Positions 51,561-63,748 of a stretch of 64,000 nt of DNA are shown here, in pieces. The translations under genes were made by a program, and so were the position numbers. Source of the stretch: Conus ventricosus (Eukaryota > Mollusca > Gastropoda > Neogastropoda > Conidae); contig CM031626.1 of the NCBI GenBank assembly GCA_018398815.1, positions 38,666,259 through 38,730,258 on the forward strand, given 5' to 3'. Under the pieces are notes generated by a model, which had not been told where the DNA came from, ran no database searches, and saw only the letters and a program-made list of their open reading frames with translations. How positions within the stretch are numbered: the stretch's first letter is position 1; the number at the start of each line of letters is the position of its first letter.

Positions 51561-52596
51561 CACAGTTTTTGCAGACAACTCCGCTTACCGGAACTTGTTC
51601 ACTGTGAAACCGGTCAGGTAGGTTAGCTGACTGCTGCTCACCTGAGCACCGTGTAAGCCAGGTGAGCGCAAGCAGGCGATTAGTCTCTGCAGTGAATTCC
51701 GGCCTTGATACATCTCTCCAGTTCAGCTGACGAGGGACTCCTGTGCAGTTTTTGTGACAGTCAGTTCTCCCAGGTTGAGAGTTTGCCTGGTCTCCCAGGG
51801 ACTGTCACTACTACAGGCCTAGGGCCTAGCTGATTTGACCCCATTCTCCACTGTGCCTGTGGTGGATAAGTCGGTCAGTGCCAACAGTGAACCAAGCTGT
51901 GCCAGCGGCACTTGAGTGCTCGAAGTCGCCGCTTGGGGTCGTGGGACCTAAGTCCCTGTTGTGCCAGCTGTGCTAGCGCTGGTCCTGCCCAGCCAGAACC
52001 ACCGCCTTCGATTATCAACGACCTGCAGTGCCAGAGTCGTCCTTAAGGGTCGTGAGAAACTCCGGTTCGTGGAGACAGAGCCACAGCTCGTGTGAGTGGA
52101 TGCTGGTGCCTCAGTGCAGTAGAGCACTGCTTTAGTTGTGAGTGTGCTGAGCTGCAGCTCGGGTGTAAGACGTTGTTGCTGCCTTGCTGGACAGAGTCGT
52201 CGCTGTGTCGTCGCATCGTCTCTCGCAAGTTACTTCCCCTACTGACAATCGCCGCGTCGCCGTGTCGTCTCTATGCAAAATTCTACCCCTACTTGTGTCC
52301 TCTTCTTCCTGCAGAACTGCGTTATTTGGCAGCATGACTAGTGACTAGTTTGGAGCTGCCATTCCTTGCTGCTGCCTTTGTGTTGAGACTAGTCGCGCGG
52401 GACTGTAAAGTCAAGCAAGATACTACCTGTGATAACTTGTAGTTCTGTGCACCACATGTATATTAAGTATTCTACGCCCACAGCTGGGGTGTGCTCCATG
52501 CTTTGATTGTGTGTTTTGTATGTGCCGGATGGCCCAGTGGCTTAAAAAAAAGAAAAACAGAATTGAGATTGTGTTGCCTGGCTATCTGTGTTCGGA
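51561..52596. other. No gene recognised; G+C-richer block
   Basis: From about 51,600 to 52,490 the composition is richer in G+C, with TGCCAGC and GTGCCAG words. It could be an untranslated leader or LTR of the element whose gag appears at 53,752. No PBS or LTR end could be placed. Open frames here are short and unconserved. Confidence 0.35.
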
Positions 52597-52736
<140 letters not shown>

Positions 52737-53279
52737 AGGAAAACTCAAAACGCGCATCCATTTTTCTGAGAGAGTTGGACATACAGACCACCTGCACCAA
52801 GACCCATCCGTAACATCCGGTTACCCCATAATTGCCTTCGGACTTTACTTTCGAAATTCTTTAGTAGTAGGATTTGTTTTTGTGCCCCTCTAGCGTACCC
52901 AAATTATTAAAGGTAGGACAGGTTTACAGACTTTCCGTTTGAGAATTTGAGTCGTTTTGCGTTGGTGCATGACTATTTGTGTTTACTTTAGTTTCCCGTC
53001 ACCAGCATAACGGGGTATCTCCTTTGTGCAATTTCTGGATATACGAGGGCCTAGTTCCATTTCATCCTCTGTGGCCTTTTGTTTGCGTTTTCTTTTGTTA
53101 CCCCTTTTAGTTATTTCCATTTCCATCTTTTCTTGGAGTTGAGTTGCTTCTATAGCATTCGTAGGGTTCCTTTCTTTGTATGAACGTTGGTGTAGTTGGC
53201 TGCCTGGGCCATTCAAAAAAAAAATATATATATATAATTTTATTCCATAGTAACAGAAGAGAAAGATAGCATACTATTA
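52737..53279. other. No gene recognised
   Basis: A mixed-composition stretch with a short (AT)n run at about 53,222-53,238. A Lys/Glu-rich minus frame at 52,983-53,216 lacks motifs and is not reported as a gene. Confidence 0.4.
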
Positions 53280-53565
53280 TCTGATTGATGCATATATTCA
53301 TTGATTGATTGTTTTCATGCGCATTAATATACTATTGATTGTTTATGCATATGCGTGCTATTGATTGAATGATTATGCATATTTGTGTTATTGATCAATT
53401 GATTATTCATGCATATTTCCATTGTTGATTGATTGATAACTTTCATTGATTATTACCATCGCTATATGTTTATGGTATATGTCTATTATAGATAGATATA
53501 TTCATTGATTATCTGTGCTTTAGGAACTGATTCCTATAATTTTTCTTGATTAGCAGTTACATTCC
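53280..53565. repeat. ATTGATTGA / ATGCATAT degenerate minisatellite
   Basis: Words TTGATTGATTG, TTATGCATAT and CATTGATTAT recur in a loose array of units of about 30-35 bp. A/T-rich and non-coding. Confidence 0.6.
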
Positions 53566-53751
53566 TCCATATCTTTAAAGTCCCACCTATTCCTTATAGC
53601 TGCCATTCCGTTGTTTTTGTTATAATACACAATATTTTAAATGAAAAAGTCTGTAAGAAAACCAGAAAGAATATAGTTTTTTGTGTTTTTTTTGGTGGTG
53701 GACGTGTTACTCAATTTTCATTGATTTTAGTGGTCCACTTCTTGTTCATTA

Positions 53752-54065
53752 TATCCTTTGTGGACAAGGACAGAATTTTTGCCAAGTATTTGCAATGTGG
53801 AAAAGCATTTGGTCTTGAAGATAAGTCTTTACTGGATTACGTAGATAAACGTATTATGCAAGAGTTAGAAAGAGAATAGAGACTGAAAGTGAGACAAATG
53901 CAAGAGGAAACTAAAAGATTTGAACGAAAAAAGATAGAGGAGACTAAAAGAGAAGAGTTAAAAATAAAAGAGATAGAAAACACTAAAAGGGCACAAGAGA
54001 TGGAAGAAACCAAAAGAAGAGAATTACAAGTTTCTCGTCAAAGTACTATTTTAGGACAGGACAGT
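53752..54065 (+). pseudogene. gag N-terminus of another LTR retrotransposon, interrupted by insertion
   Basis: The plus frame reads DKDRIFAKYLQCGKAFGLED, LLDYVDKRIMQELERE, then after a stop at about 53,877 continues in frame as RQMQEETKRFERKKIEETKR and further Lys/Glu coiled coil to 54,065. The first part resembles the N-terminal helical region of molluscan/arthropod Gypsy gag proteins (LGL-x-G-x-x-LxxYV, followed by a charged coil). The frame is cut at 54,066 by TGTCACGACC, the start of the next LTR element, so this is an older element hit by a nested insertion. Confidence 0.5.
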
Positions 54066-54514
54066 TGTCACGACCGACCCCTGGAGGTCTGCCCTGACAG
54101 GATCGGTCTAGATGGGAGTGAAGGGAGTGACTGACCTCACACGCCCCGCAAGAGACCACACAAGAAAGATTACAATACAACACCATTTATTCACACCAAC
54201 ACACACATAGTCACAAATAAACATTCCAACACACGCAACATGCACAATCACAATCAAGCATTTCAACACACACGACATACACACAAATAAGCATTTCGAC
54301 ACACACGACATACCCATAGTCACAAACAAGCATTTCAACGCACACAACATAACCATAATCATAAATAAGCATTTCCAGCACACATTCCTTTCCGTGCTTC
54401 ATGTGGTTCCCCCCACTCCTGCCTCTCCAAAGTCCACTGGGAGCACCGTGTCGCATCAGGTGCCCCAAACCGGGTCGGTTCTTGAACGGAGTGTCTTTCA
54501 ATGCCGACACCATT

Positions 54515-54550
<36 letters not shown>

Positions 54551-57456
54551 TTGCACGACACAGAGCTAACCACACTGGTCACATGGGCTGTATGAAGTCC
54601 GAGGACAGGTGAGAACGCATCCTGTGGGACGAGGCGTTGTCGCTGAAGGTCCCGGACAGGGATCAGGACCCTCCAGCAAAGTCCACGAGCTCCTCAACCA
54701 GTGCACGGCCCAACAGCACAAGCTTCGGGTGGATCCCCCGGGAGGAGAGGAAACGGAAGGAACTCGAAGGAAAGAAGAAAGGGTACTGGAACCCCGCAGT
54801 CAGTACGGTCTGAACTTGGCTGCTTAATCCTAACAGCCACTCGCATGATGGCGAGGGGAGGTGTTTGCTGACTACATTAGTACCACCAGCTCAACACAGA
54901 CCCGAGCATAACACAGTAAACAAACCAAATGGGGAATGTTCGCTTAAAGGTCTCCTCACAGAAGCAGGTAAGATATTACATTCACAGGCTAAACAAGCAA
55001 ATTATATCTTCATCCTTCCCTCACTCACTGTCCAGGACGGGGGAAATCGTGATGGTATTGCTTAAGTGCACTAAGTTGATGTATTTATTAGTCAGGCTTA
55101 ACACACCAAGGGTATCGTTGCACTCATACACGCATATGCCACTCATGCTCACACCAAACATTCACCTCTCTCTGGGAATGGGATGTCACGCATTCGTTTC
55201 TCTCCTAACACGACTGAGAACAAGAAATACAATTTCTATGCTACTTATAATCAAACATGAAAAATCCAATTAAACAAAATGAACAAATCAGCACATGAAA
55301 GATCAATACTTCCTAATCCCGGGTTATAATAAAATGACTTCTTACCTGGCCAGGTTTTCACACACACAACCACGCTTTCACACCACACCACAGTTCGTGA
55401 ACAAGTTTCTTCAAGTCTTCTTCAGCACTGCTTGATGGTGACGCCCTTGGTTGACTGGCTCCAGGCTTCAGGACTGGGTCTTCGTGGTCGTCTCTGGGAT
55501 CTCGACGTCGAACTCTTCTTCTTCGTCTTCTCACCCACCTCTGGGTTCAAAATTTAGTTTGTCTGTCTTCACCCACCTCTGGGCTTCAAACTTAGTTTCC
55601 TTCTCTTCCAGCTTGTCTTCAACCCTAGACTTAGCTGTCTCTTCTATCTCCCAGACCACGTTTCTCTCGACCCTTTCTCTGTCCTGCTCACTCCTCTCCT
55701 CTCTCTCTCTCTCTCCTCTGCCTTCTCTCTCTCTCTCTCCTGGTGTTGTTCTCCTCTCACGTTGTTCTCCCTCAGTTTATATTGGGAGGGAAACAAAGGA
55801 TTCCCCTTCGGGCCATGCCTTTGTCCACGCTGCTTCTCAAACCCCTAGTTCACAAGTACCCTGAATTCTCCACTCGCTACATTCCACACACATCAGCATT
55901 TACACACACCCCTACCTAATTGATTAGCAAACACACACTTAGCCCCAGATGGACATCGAAAATTCCCGCCGACTTCGGTGGTCAGTTAACACAGTAATTA
56001 TCTTAAGGAGGGTTACTACAACCTCCACACGCATTCAGCCAGCCTGACAATAGAACCAACACAGTGACCCACGGCAATACCATCTGAACAAATCCAAGGC
56101 CCCCTGTCTTCACTGACTGTTTACACAAGAACCTCAGCTGACCGAGCATTTAACGCTCACTTGGGGCCCCGAGGTCGTAGTGGTTACAACCCTTCCCCCT
56201 TTCGCCACCAGGCAGGTCCGAACTCTCTCCTAGGTGTTGTTTGTCATCTGACCACTTCGGCCGCGCCGTGTTAATTGGTCAATTACCTATTTGTATACCA
56301 CGTACAATGTCCTTGTCTCCAAGCGTCTAATGCCTTTTGTGAGAGGTTTCACGCTCCTTGACACTCACGTTCAACATTTTCCTTTCTTAGGAACTGAACT
56401 AATACAGCAACCATTGCTTATAACTGCCACCACATTTGCAAATAATTTAATGGCACAATTATCACCACATTTTATAGCAACATTTCAAAACAACACAATT
56501 CTCCAACCACGCATCCAAACGACTTAATCATGCGTACGCACGCTCGCAAACATAAAACTCGTTCCCCTTGCACACACAAACAGACGGTGGCTGAAAGAAA
56601 TAGAGACCGGCGAATGTGACAGGGGCGGACCAGCGAGACCAAGCAAGTACCAACCCTGAATCATCAGGTTCTCCCCCCATCCCCACCGACTACCGCATCA
56701 CAGATGCATAAAAAGGAGAAAGAATTTTGGATATAATTTTGACTGGCCAGGTTAAAAGATTGAATTAACCAGAGAAAAGTGGTCTCAAAAAATATTTCTT
56801 TTAAAATTTTGAAACAAAGGGGAAATTGCGAAAAAGAGAAAAATTACCCGGGCTAAACAACAAAAAAAAAAAAACCAAACCCCCAACCACGAAACTGAGT
56901 TTACCACTACCCGTGGGGCCCCGAAAAGTGGGGGGGTCAAGCGCTCTCTGCCTGTCCCCGTCGAGAGGACCAGCAGGGGGAGATGCGGGGAAAAAAATGA
57001 CGTGATGTCCCTCCCCCAGGGGCCACTGTAGGGAAAGAAGGTACAACCGTCCTTCGACGAAGTGGTGAAAAACCTAACCGGAGCAGGCGCTCCCAAGGAA
57101 ACTTCCGCTCGATGAAGAGAAAACCTGCCTAAACGATGGGGCCAACTCCCGCTACGTCCAGTGAGAATACCCAAGCCTGAGTAAGATCACGTGCGGCAGG
57201 GAAAAAAACAGGTGAGGGGGATAGAGCGCCAGTTTAAAACGAAAGGCACCAGCCACCCGTGAAAACCCGCGGTGAATTGCAAGGGGTGGAATTAGAGAGG
57301 AGAGAGAGAAAGCAAACCTAACCTGAGCTGAACGACATTGGTGCAAACGCACCCCAAGCCACATTAAGGGGGCGGAAACACGCACAACGCGACAATAAAT
57401 AAAGAATAAATTTAACCTAATGGGCCATCGTCATGGGCCCCGTGACAAACCCCACA
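54066..57456 (-). repeat. LTR of the second Gypsy element (long variant, left-hand assembly copy)
   Basis: The first ~500 bp (to 54,580) parallel the start of the 1.39-kb LTR: ACACCATTTATTCAC, repeated ACACACGACATACAC words, then the block before the G run. From about 56,890 the similarity resumes (CTACCCGTGGG, GTCGAGAGGACAG, TCTTCCGCTCGA) to a CGTGACA end at about 57,456. Between lies about 2.1 kb absent from the short LTR. A (CA)n run sits at 54,517-54,548. Confidence 0.7.
54790..56890. other. ~2.1-kb segment inside the long LTR, unidentified
   Basis: It is absent from the short LTRs, where the flanking words meet directly. It contains a CT-rich area (55,640-55,740) and a duplicated ACCCACCTCTGGG-TTCAAA word (55,533 and 55,569), but no recognisable gene. 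It may be an insertion or LTR sequence lost from the short variant. The right portion (from about 55,960) recurs right of the gap. Confidence 0.5.
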
Positions 57457-58000
57457 AACCCCCTTCAAAAACTCGGGTTTTTTCTAAATTGTGTCCTTGA
57501 ACCTTGACGATGTGCAAATTCCAACAATGGCCCCAACCCAACCCCCGTGATCGACAGGTACGTTTAAATCCCAAAACAAAAATTTCCCCGATAGAATTAC
57601 ACAGGGGGGATACATTTACTACTTTATCAAACAACTAAACAAGCCTTCAGACAATGAAAGTAGCAATCTGAGCCCGTGGTGTTCACTACTTTAACTGTCA
57701 CCCTGATCAGAGACCAAAAGGGGACATAACCCTGGTTTAGGGGGAATGTCCCTGCTGATTTCTCCAATGTGCTGACTACGGGTCGGCTGAATAGTCAGAT
57801 CCGTTTGCTGGAAAACCCTTTATATGACGAAAAATGACTCTGCAGTTCCACTGCCTAAATCATGAGTCGACGCTGACTGGCCGGAAACCGGGCCAGGACT
57901 GGAGGGATGATGATCGCTCTCCCGTACAAACTTCCCGGGCCCTATTCTTCTTGGGCAGCCAGTGCGCGTCCAAAAACTGCAGAGAGCTTTGCAACCAGTG
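55960..58000. repeat. Duplicated stretch left of the assembly gap
   Basis: From ATCGAAAATTCCCGCCGACT onward this matches 59,030-61,120 in the same orientation. The left version has many lengthened homopolymers (for example 56,860-56,885) and ends within the integrase/RNase H junction at the N run. It looks like the same locus assembled twice, with a poorer consensus on the left. Confidence 0.8.
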
Positions 58001-59000
58001 NNNNNNNNNNNNNNNNNNNNNNNNNNNNNNNNNNNNNNNNNNNNNNNNNNNNNNNNNNNNNNNNNNNNNNNNNNNNNNNNNNNNNNNNNNNNNNNNNNNN
58101 NNNNNNNNNNNNNNNNNNNNNNNNNNNNNNNNNNNNNNNNNNNNNNNNNNNNNNNNNNNNNNNNNNNNNNNNNNNNNNNNNNNNNNNNNNNNNNNNNNNN
58201 NNNNNNNNNNNNNNNNNNNNNNNNNNNNNNNNNNNNNNNNNNNNNNNNNNNNNNNNNNNNNNNNNNNNNNNNNNNNNNNNNNNNNNNNNNNNNNNNNNNN
58301 NNNNNNNNNNNNNNNNNNNNNNNNNNNNNNNNNNNNNNNNNNNNNNNNNNNNNNNNNNNNNNNNNNNNNNNNNNNNNNNNNNNNNNNNNNNNNNNNNNNN
58401 NNNNNNNNNNNNNNNNNNNNNNNNNNNNNNNNNNNNNNNNNNNNNNNNNNNNNNNNNNNNNNNNNNNNNNNNNNNNNNNNNNNNNNNNNNNNNNNNNNNN
58501 NNNNNNNNNNNNNNNNNNNNNNNNNNNNNNNNNNNNNNNNNNNNNNNNNNNNNNNNNNNNNNNNNNNNNNNNNNNNNNNNNNNNNNNNNNNNNNNNNNNN
58601 NNNNNNNNNNNNNNNNNNNNNNNNNNNNNNNNNNNNNNNNNNNNNNNNNNNNNNNNNNNNNNNNNNNNNNNNNNNNNNNNNNNNNNNNNNNNNNNNNNNN
58701 NNNNNNNNNNNNNNNNNNNNNNNNNNNNNNNNNNNNNNNNNNNNNNNNNNNNNNNNNNNNNNNNNNNNNNNNNNNNNNNNNNNNNNNNNNNNNNNNNNNN
58801 NNNNNNNNNNNNNNNNNNNNNNNNNNNNNNNNNNNNNNNNNNNNNNNNNNNNNNNNNNNNNNNNNNNNNNNNNNNNNNNNNNNNNNNNNNNNNNNNNNNN
58901 NNNNNNNNNNNNNNNNNNNNNNNNNNNNNNNNNNNNNNNNNNNNNNNNNNNNNNNNNNNNNNNNNNNNNNNNNNNNNNNNNNNNNNNNNNNNNNNNNNNN
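58001..59000. other. Assembly gap (1,000 N)
   Basis: Exactly 1,000 N bases, presumably an arbitrary-size scaffold gap. Translations across it are meaningless. Confidence 1.
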
Positions 59001-59029
59001 CCCCTCCTTTAAGAAAAACCCCAAAAAAG

Positions 59030-60563
59030 GGGAATCGAAAATTCCGCCGACTTCGGTGGTCTTTTTAACACAGTAATTTCTTAAGGAGGTTACTACAACC
59101 TCCACACGCCATTCAGCCAGCCTGACAATAGAACCAACACAGTGACCCACGGCAATACCATCTGAACAAATCCAAGGCCCCCTTGCTCTTCACTGACTGT
59201 TTACACAAAAAACCTCAGCTGACCGAGCATTTAACGCTCACTTGGGGCCCCGAGGTCGTAGTGGTTACAACCCTTCCCCCTTTCGCCACCAGGCAGGTCC
59301 GAACTCTCTCCTAGGTGTTGTTTGTCATCTGACCACTTCGGCCGCGCCGTGTTAATTGGTCAATTACCTATTTTGTATACCACGTACAATGTCCCTTTGT
59401 CTCCAAGCGTCTAATCCCTTTTTGTGAGAGGTTTCACGCTCCTTGACACTCACGTTCAACATTTTCCTTTCTTAGGAACTGAACTAATACAGCAACCATT
59501 GCTTTATAACTGCCACCACATTTGCAAATAATTTAATGGCACAATTATCACCACATTTTATAGCAACATTTCAAAACAACACAATTCTCCAACCACGCAT
59601 CCAAACGACTAATCATGCGTACGCACGCTCGCAAACATAAAACTCGTTCCCTTGCACACACAAACAACGGTGGCTGAAGAAATAGAGACCGGCGAATGTG
59701 ACAGGGGCGGACCAGCGAGACCAAGCAAGTACCAACCCTAAATCATCAGGTTCTCCCCCATCCCCACCGACTACCGCATCACAGATGCATAAAAAGGAGA
59801 AAGAATTTTGGATATAATTTTGACTGGCCAGGTAAAAGATTAAATTTTAACCAGAGAAAAGTGGTCTCAAACAATATTTCTTTTATAATTTTGAAAACAA
59901 AAGGAAATTGCGCAAAAGAGAAGAATTAGCGGCTAACAACAAAAAAAAAACCAAACGAACCACGAAACTGATGCTTACCAGCTACCCGTGGGTGACCCAG
60001 AAGTGGGGGGTCAAGCGACTCTCTGCCCTCTGTCCAGTCGAGAGGACCAGCAGAGCAGATGCCGGAAAAGAGATGACGTGATGTCCTCCCCTACAGGCCG
60101 ACTGTAGGAATGAAGGTACAGACCGTACCTTCGACGAAGTGGTGAAGAACCATAACCGGAGCAGGCGCCCCCAAGGACATCTTCCGCTCGAGTGAAGAGA
60201 AAACCTGCCTAAACGATGGCAGCCAACATGCCACGCTACGTCACAGTGAGAATACCTCAAGCCTAGAGTAATGATGCACGTGCGGCAGGTAAAAAGACAG
60301 GTGAGAGGCCGATAGAGACAGCCAGTTCAAGCGAAAGGCACCAGCCACCCGTGAACCTGCAGGATGAATTGCACAGGCAGTGGAATTAGAGAGAGAGAGA
60401 GAGAAAGCAAACCTAACCTGAGCTGAACGACATTAAGGTGCAAACGCACCACAAGCCACATTAAGGACGGATACACGACAACAACGACGACAATAAATAA
60501 ATGAATAATTTTTACTACCCTAGATGGGCCAATCGTCATAGGCCTCGTGACAAACCCGTGACA
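59030..60563 (-). repeat. LTR portion of the second Gypsy element (right-hand assembly copy)
   Basis: The cleaner version of 55,960-57,456. It ends AACCCGTGACA at 60,563, followed by the polypurine tract AACCCCCCTTCT (plus-strand view) at 60,564. Confidence 0.8.
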
Positions 60564-60898
60564 AACCCCCCTTCTAAAAGCATCTGTTTCTCTAAGATAT
60601 AGTGCTCCTTTGAACCTTGACGCATGTGCAAATTCACAACAATGGGACCGAACCCAACCCTCTGTGATCGACAGAGTACGATAAATCCAATACAAACATT
60701 CCACGATAGAATTACACAGGGAGATACATTATACTACATTTATCAAACAACTAAGCAAGCCTTCAGACAATGAAAGTAGCAATCTGAGCCAGTGGTGATT
60801 CACTACTGTTAACTGTCACACCTGATACAGAGACCAAAAGGGGACATAACCCTGGTTGAGGGGAAGTGTCCCTCTGACTGATTTCTCCAATGTGCTGA

Positions 60899-61074
60899 CT
60901 ACGGAGCTCGGCTGAGATAGTCAGCATCCGTATTGCTGGAACCCTTGATATGACGAAAATGACTCTGCAGTTCCACTGCCTAACTCATGAGTCGACGACT
61001 GACTGGCCGGACCCGGTCCAGGCACTGGAGAGGATGATGATCGCTCTCCAGTACAAACTTCCGGCCGTACTTCT
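60899..61074 (-). pseudogene. RNase H C-terminal remnant, second Gypsy element
   Basis: Minus strand: YGRKFVLESDHHPLQCLDR, then a stop (where RLM is followed by a stop codon), AVELQSHF, RHIKGSSNTDADYLSRAP and stop at 60,899. The GRKFVL-x-SDHHPL and AD-x-LSR words identify the end of a Ty3/Gypsy RNase H domain. It is fused to integrase at about 61,070-61,080, at the same codon position as in the first element (27,265). No reverse transcriptase precedes it. Confidence 0.85.
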
Positions 61075-61640
61075 TCTTGGGCACGCCAGTGCGCGTCCAA
61101 AATCTGCAGAGAGCTTCAGCAACAGTAGGGGCATCGATAGTCCTAAGCGGGACAGCCTCTGGGTATCGAGTCGCGTAGTCTACCACTACCAAATGTAGCG
61201 GTGACCGCGATCGGATGGTGGATTAATGGGTCCCACCAGGTCAACCCCAACCTTGCTGAATGGCTCCCCAACCAGTGGCACTGACCCTAGGGGAACACGC
61301 TTCAAGTGACCTTGGGCGTTGTCCGTTGGCAGACATCGCAACTGCGGCAGTACTGTCTAACCTGAGAATTCATCCCGGCCAGAAGAAGTCTTGTCTTACT
61401 CGCTCGTGAGTCCGCTTTGAGCCCATATGACCTGCCATAGGTGAATCATGGGCCTGCCGAAGAACAGATTCTCTCAAGCTTTGGGGACTACTAGCTGCTT
61501 GGCCACACGATCTGCCTGAGTGAAAACCCTAAAGAGGATCCCCTTGTGGAGCTTGAAGCTCACCTTGGCGTGTCGGGCAGACGGGAGCGGACGATCTACC
61601 AGTTGTCGCAGGCGTTGGACATCCAAGTCCCTGGCCTGAA
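61075..61640 (-). pseudogene. Integrase N-terminal and partial core, second Gypsy element
   Basis: Minus strand, frameshifted near 61,200, 61,310 and 61,480. HHCC zinc-domain words are recognisable, followed by VVVDYATRYPEAVPLRTIDA, APTVAEALCRFWTRTGVPKK and the jump to RNase H. The second catalytic Asp and the Glu are missing, as in the first element. About 90% similar by eye to 27,266-27,830, so the truncated form was inherited, not made twice. Confidence 0.8.
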
Positions 61641-62110
61641 GACGGACCATGGTAGCAGGGTCGGCCCTGGCCAGAACCTCGTCAGAGATCAGCTGTAGAA
61701 CAGGACGCAATTCCTGCTCCTGTTTCTTGGCTTTGGCGCGCGTGGTAACTCCCACACACGCCTGTACGGGCAGATCCGTAGACACAGACTGACTGCGTCC
61801 GTCTGCGAAGGTGATGGTATTCCCTATGAGAAGGGAATACAGAGGTCGCTCCACCGCGATGGCCCATACTTCGCCACAGAAGTAGGGGGTGGAGATAGGG
61901 ATGAGTACAGAAGGACGGGTGGAGGTAAAGCCAGCCTCCAACCCGCACACATCATAACTGGCGCCCCGCTGAGCCTCAGGGGAAACCAAATCCTTATCAC
62001 AAAGAGCGTTGATGCTCCCAAAATCCCTGATGGTGTCGACCAAGGAAGAACCAACAACAGAAAGAAACACGGGACACTCCGTACCACCAGAAGCTGGGAT
62101 GGACCCCACG
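61641..62110 (-). pseudogene. Protease-like region, second Gypsy element
   Basis: A clean minus frame with GSIPASGGTECPVFLSVVGS, SSLVDTIRDFGSINALCDKD, STRPSVLIPISTPYFCGEVW, PLYSLLIGNTITFADG, then a linker TTRAKAKKQEQELRP leading into integrase. Position and the final LLIGN word fit a retropepsin. The expected DTG reads DTI, as in the first element, so activity is doubtful or the fold is unusual. The 5' end follows the gag zinc knuckle by a few codons. Confidence 0.6.
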
Positions 62111-62149
62111 TTAGCCGAGGCACGAGGACGCTGGGAAGGACTAGCCCCC

Positions 62150-63748
62150 TGACTACCAGCGGCTTTAGGGCAATCTTTTCTAATGTGGCCAGGACGACCA
62201 CAAAGAAAACACAGTCAGGGTGCTGAAATCCCCGATGAACTGCCTGCCTTGTTCAACCCGCTAGCAGTCGTCGGCGCCTTATTGTCACTAAATCCTGTGG
62301 GGGTCTTCCTGTCCGTATCTGGGCGATGCCCATAAGCTCTACGGGCTTCAGCAAACACCTCGGCGGTATGAATCGCAGCCGCGAAATCATGTGGTGCTGT
62401 CTCGCCTATACGGATCCTCAACTCTGGGGACACGGTGTTGGTGAGCTGTTCGATGAGAATCAGATCCTCGAGCTCCAGCTTAGCCAACTGACGCCAGTAC
62501 CCTAGCGTTTTGCGCAGCCTATCTCCAAACTGCACGAAGGTCTCGTCGTTATTCTTTTTCATGGACCTGAACTTCCTCCTGTACGTCTCTGGGGTAAGGT
62601 GGAAACGTTTACGCAGAGCCAACTGCATGTCTGTATAAGACGCGCCTTCATTTAGAGTAAGCACCCCACTCCCTTGCAGCACCCGACAATCCAGAAAAAA
62701 AGGTGCATGGCCTTGTGATCCTCAGACAATTGGTATGAAGTAGCTACCTTGTCAAAATGCTCTAAGAACATATCAATGTCCTCACTAGGTCTGAACTCTG
62801 GAAGCTTTAATTTTGGGCCTCTAACTCTATCACTTGCCTGTTGATTAACCCCCTGATTTACAGACGCGGGAGTCCCCGAAAGAAGTTGTTCCATCTCTTC
62901 CCTACGTTGTGCTTCCTGTCTAGCAATCTCCTCTCTGCGCAGATCTAACTCTTCCCGACGAAGGGCTTCCTGTCTGACAGCGTCTTCCCTATGCTGAGCA
63001 GCCTCCTCTCTGCGCAGAGCTTCCTGTCTAGCAGTCTCCTCCCTACGCCGAGTTTCCTCTTCCCTACGCTGAGCAGCCTCCTCTCTGCGCAGAGCTTCCT
63101 GTCTAGCAGTCTCCTCCCTACGCCGAGTTTCCTCTTCCCTATGCTGAGCAGCTTCCTCTCTGCGCAGAGCTTCCTGTCTAGCAGTCTCCTCCCTACGCCG
63201 AGTTTCCTCTTCCCTACGCTGAGCAGCCTCCTCTCTGCGCAGAGCTTCCATCCTACTAACTCTTCCCTACGCAGGGCTTCCTGCCTGGAAGCCTCTTCCT
63301 TACGGAGGGCCTCATCCTCCCGTCGCTGTCGCTCCAGAAACATCAGGACAGAGGCGATGTCCTGGGCAGGATTCACCACTCCCGACACGGGAGGATGACC
63401 CGTTTGACCCTTGGGTCTCGACTTTCCCATGAGGAAAGTCTCCCGGGCATACTCCTTACGAGGGGGAAACATGGAGATGAGAAGGTTTCGGTCTCTGCGA
63501 CCCAACAGAAGCCCACAGTTGCTTCGCTATACTCTGACGCTTCCGAGCGGAAGTGCCAGTCGGGGTCTCAGCAGGAAGATCACCTAGCGAAGAAGTAGTA
63601 AAAGTACTCGCTGGACTATCGATTACAGCACTGGAATAAATAGAAGTCACTGTAGTCGAAGTACTGGTACTAATAGAGGGACTACATTTTGAAGACCTTT
63701 CTTCTTCGATGCACGCGTCGCCATACCCCCAGCACCGGACGTTGCCAT
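62150..63748 (-). pseudogene. gag: gag of the second Gypsy element
   Basis: ATG 63,748 (minus) opens MATSGAGGMATRASKKK. Then, with shifts, come a Ser/Thr-rich segment, ARKRQSIAKQLWASVG, GQTGHPPVSGVV, and a charged coiled coil with three tandem 75-bp repeats (REEETRRREETARQEALRRE, about 62,996-63,245). After that the gag core KLKLPEFRPSEDIDMFLEHF, KVATSYQLSEDHKAMHLF, ALRKRFHLTPETYRR, LRIRIGETAPHDFAAAI and a CCHC zinc knuckle CFLCGRPGHIRKDCP at about 62,170-62,215. The knuckle and core are the nucleocapsid and capsid parts. It is the better-preserved gag of the two elements; only a few indels are present. Confidence 0.85.

Noticed and set aside
57834..59150. Very long open frames across 58,001-59,000
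   Set aside because: They are open only because the gap consists of N.
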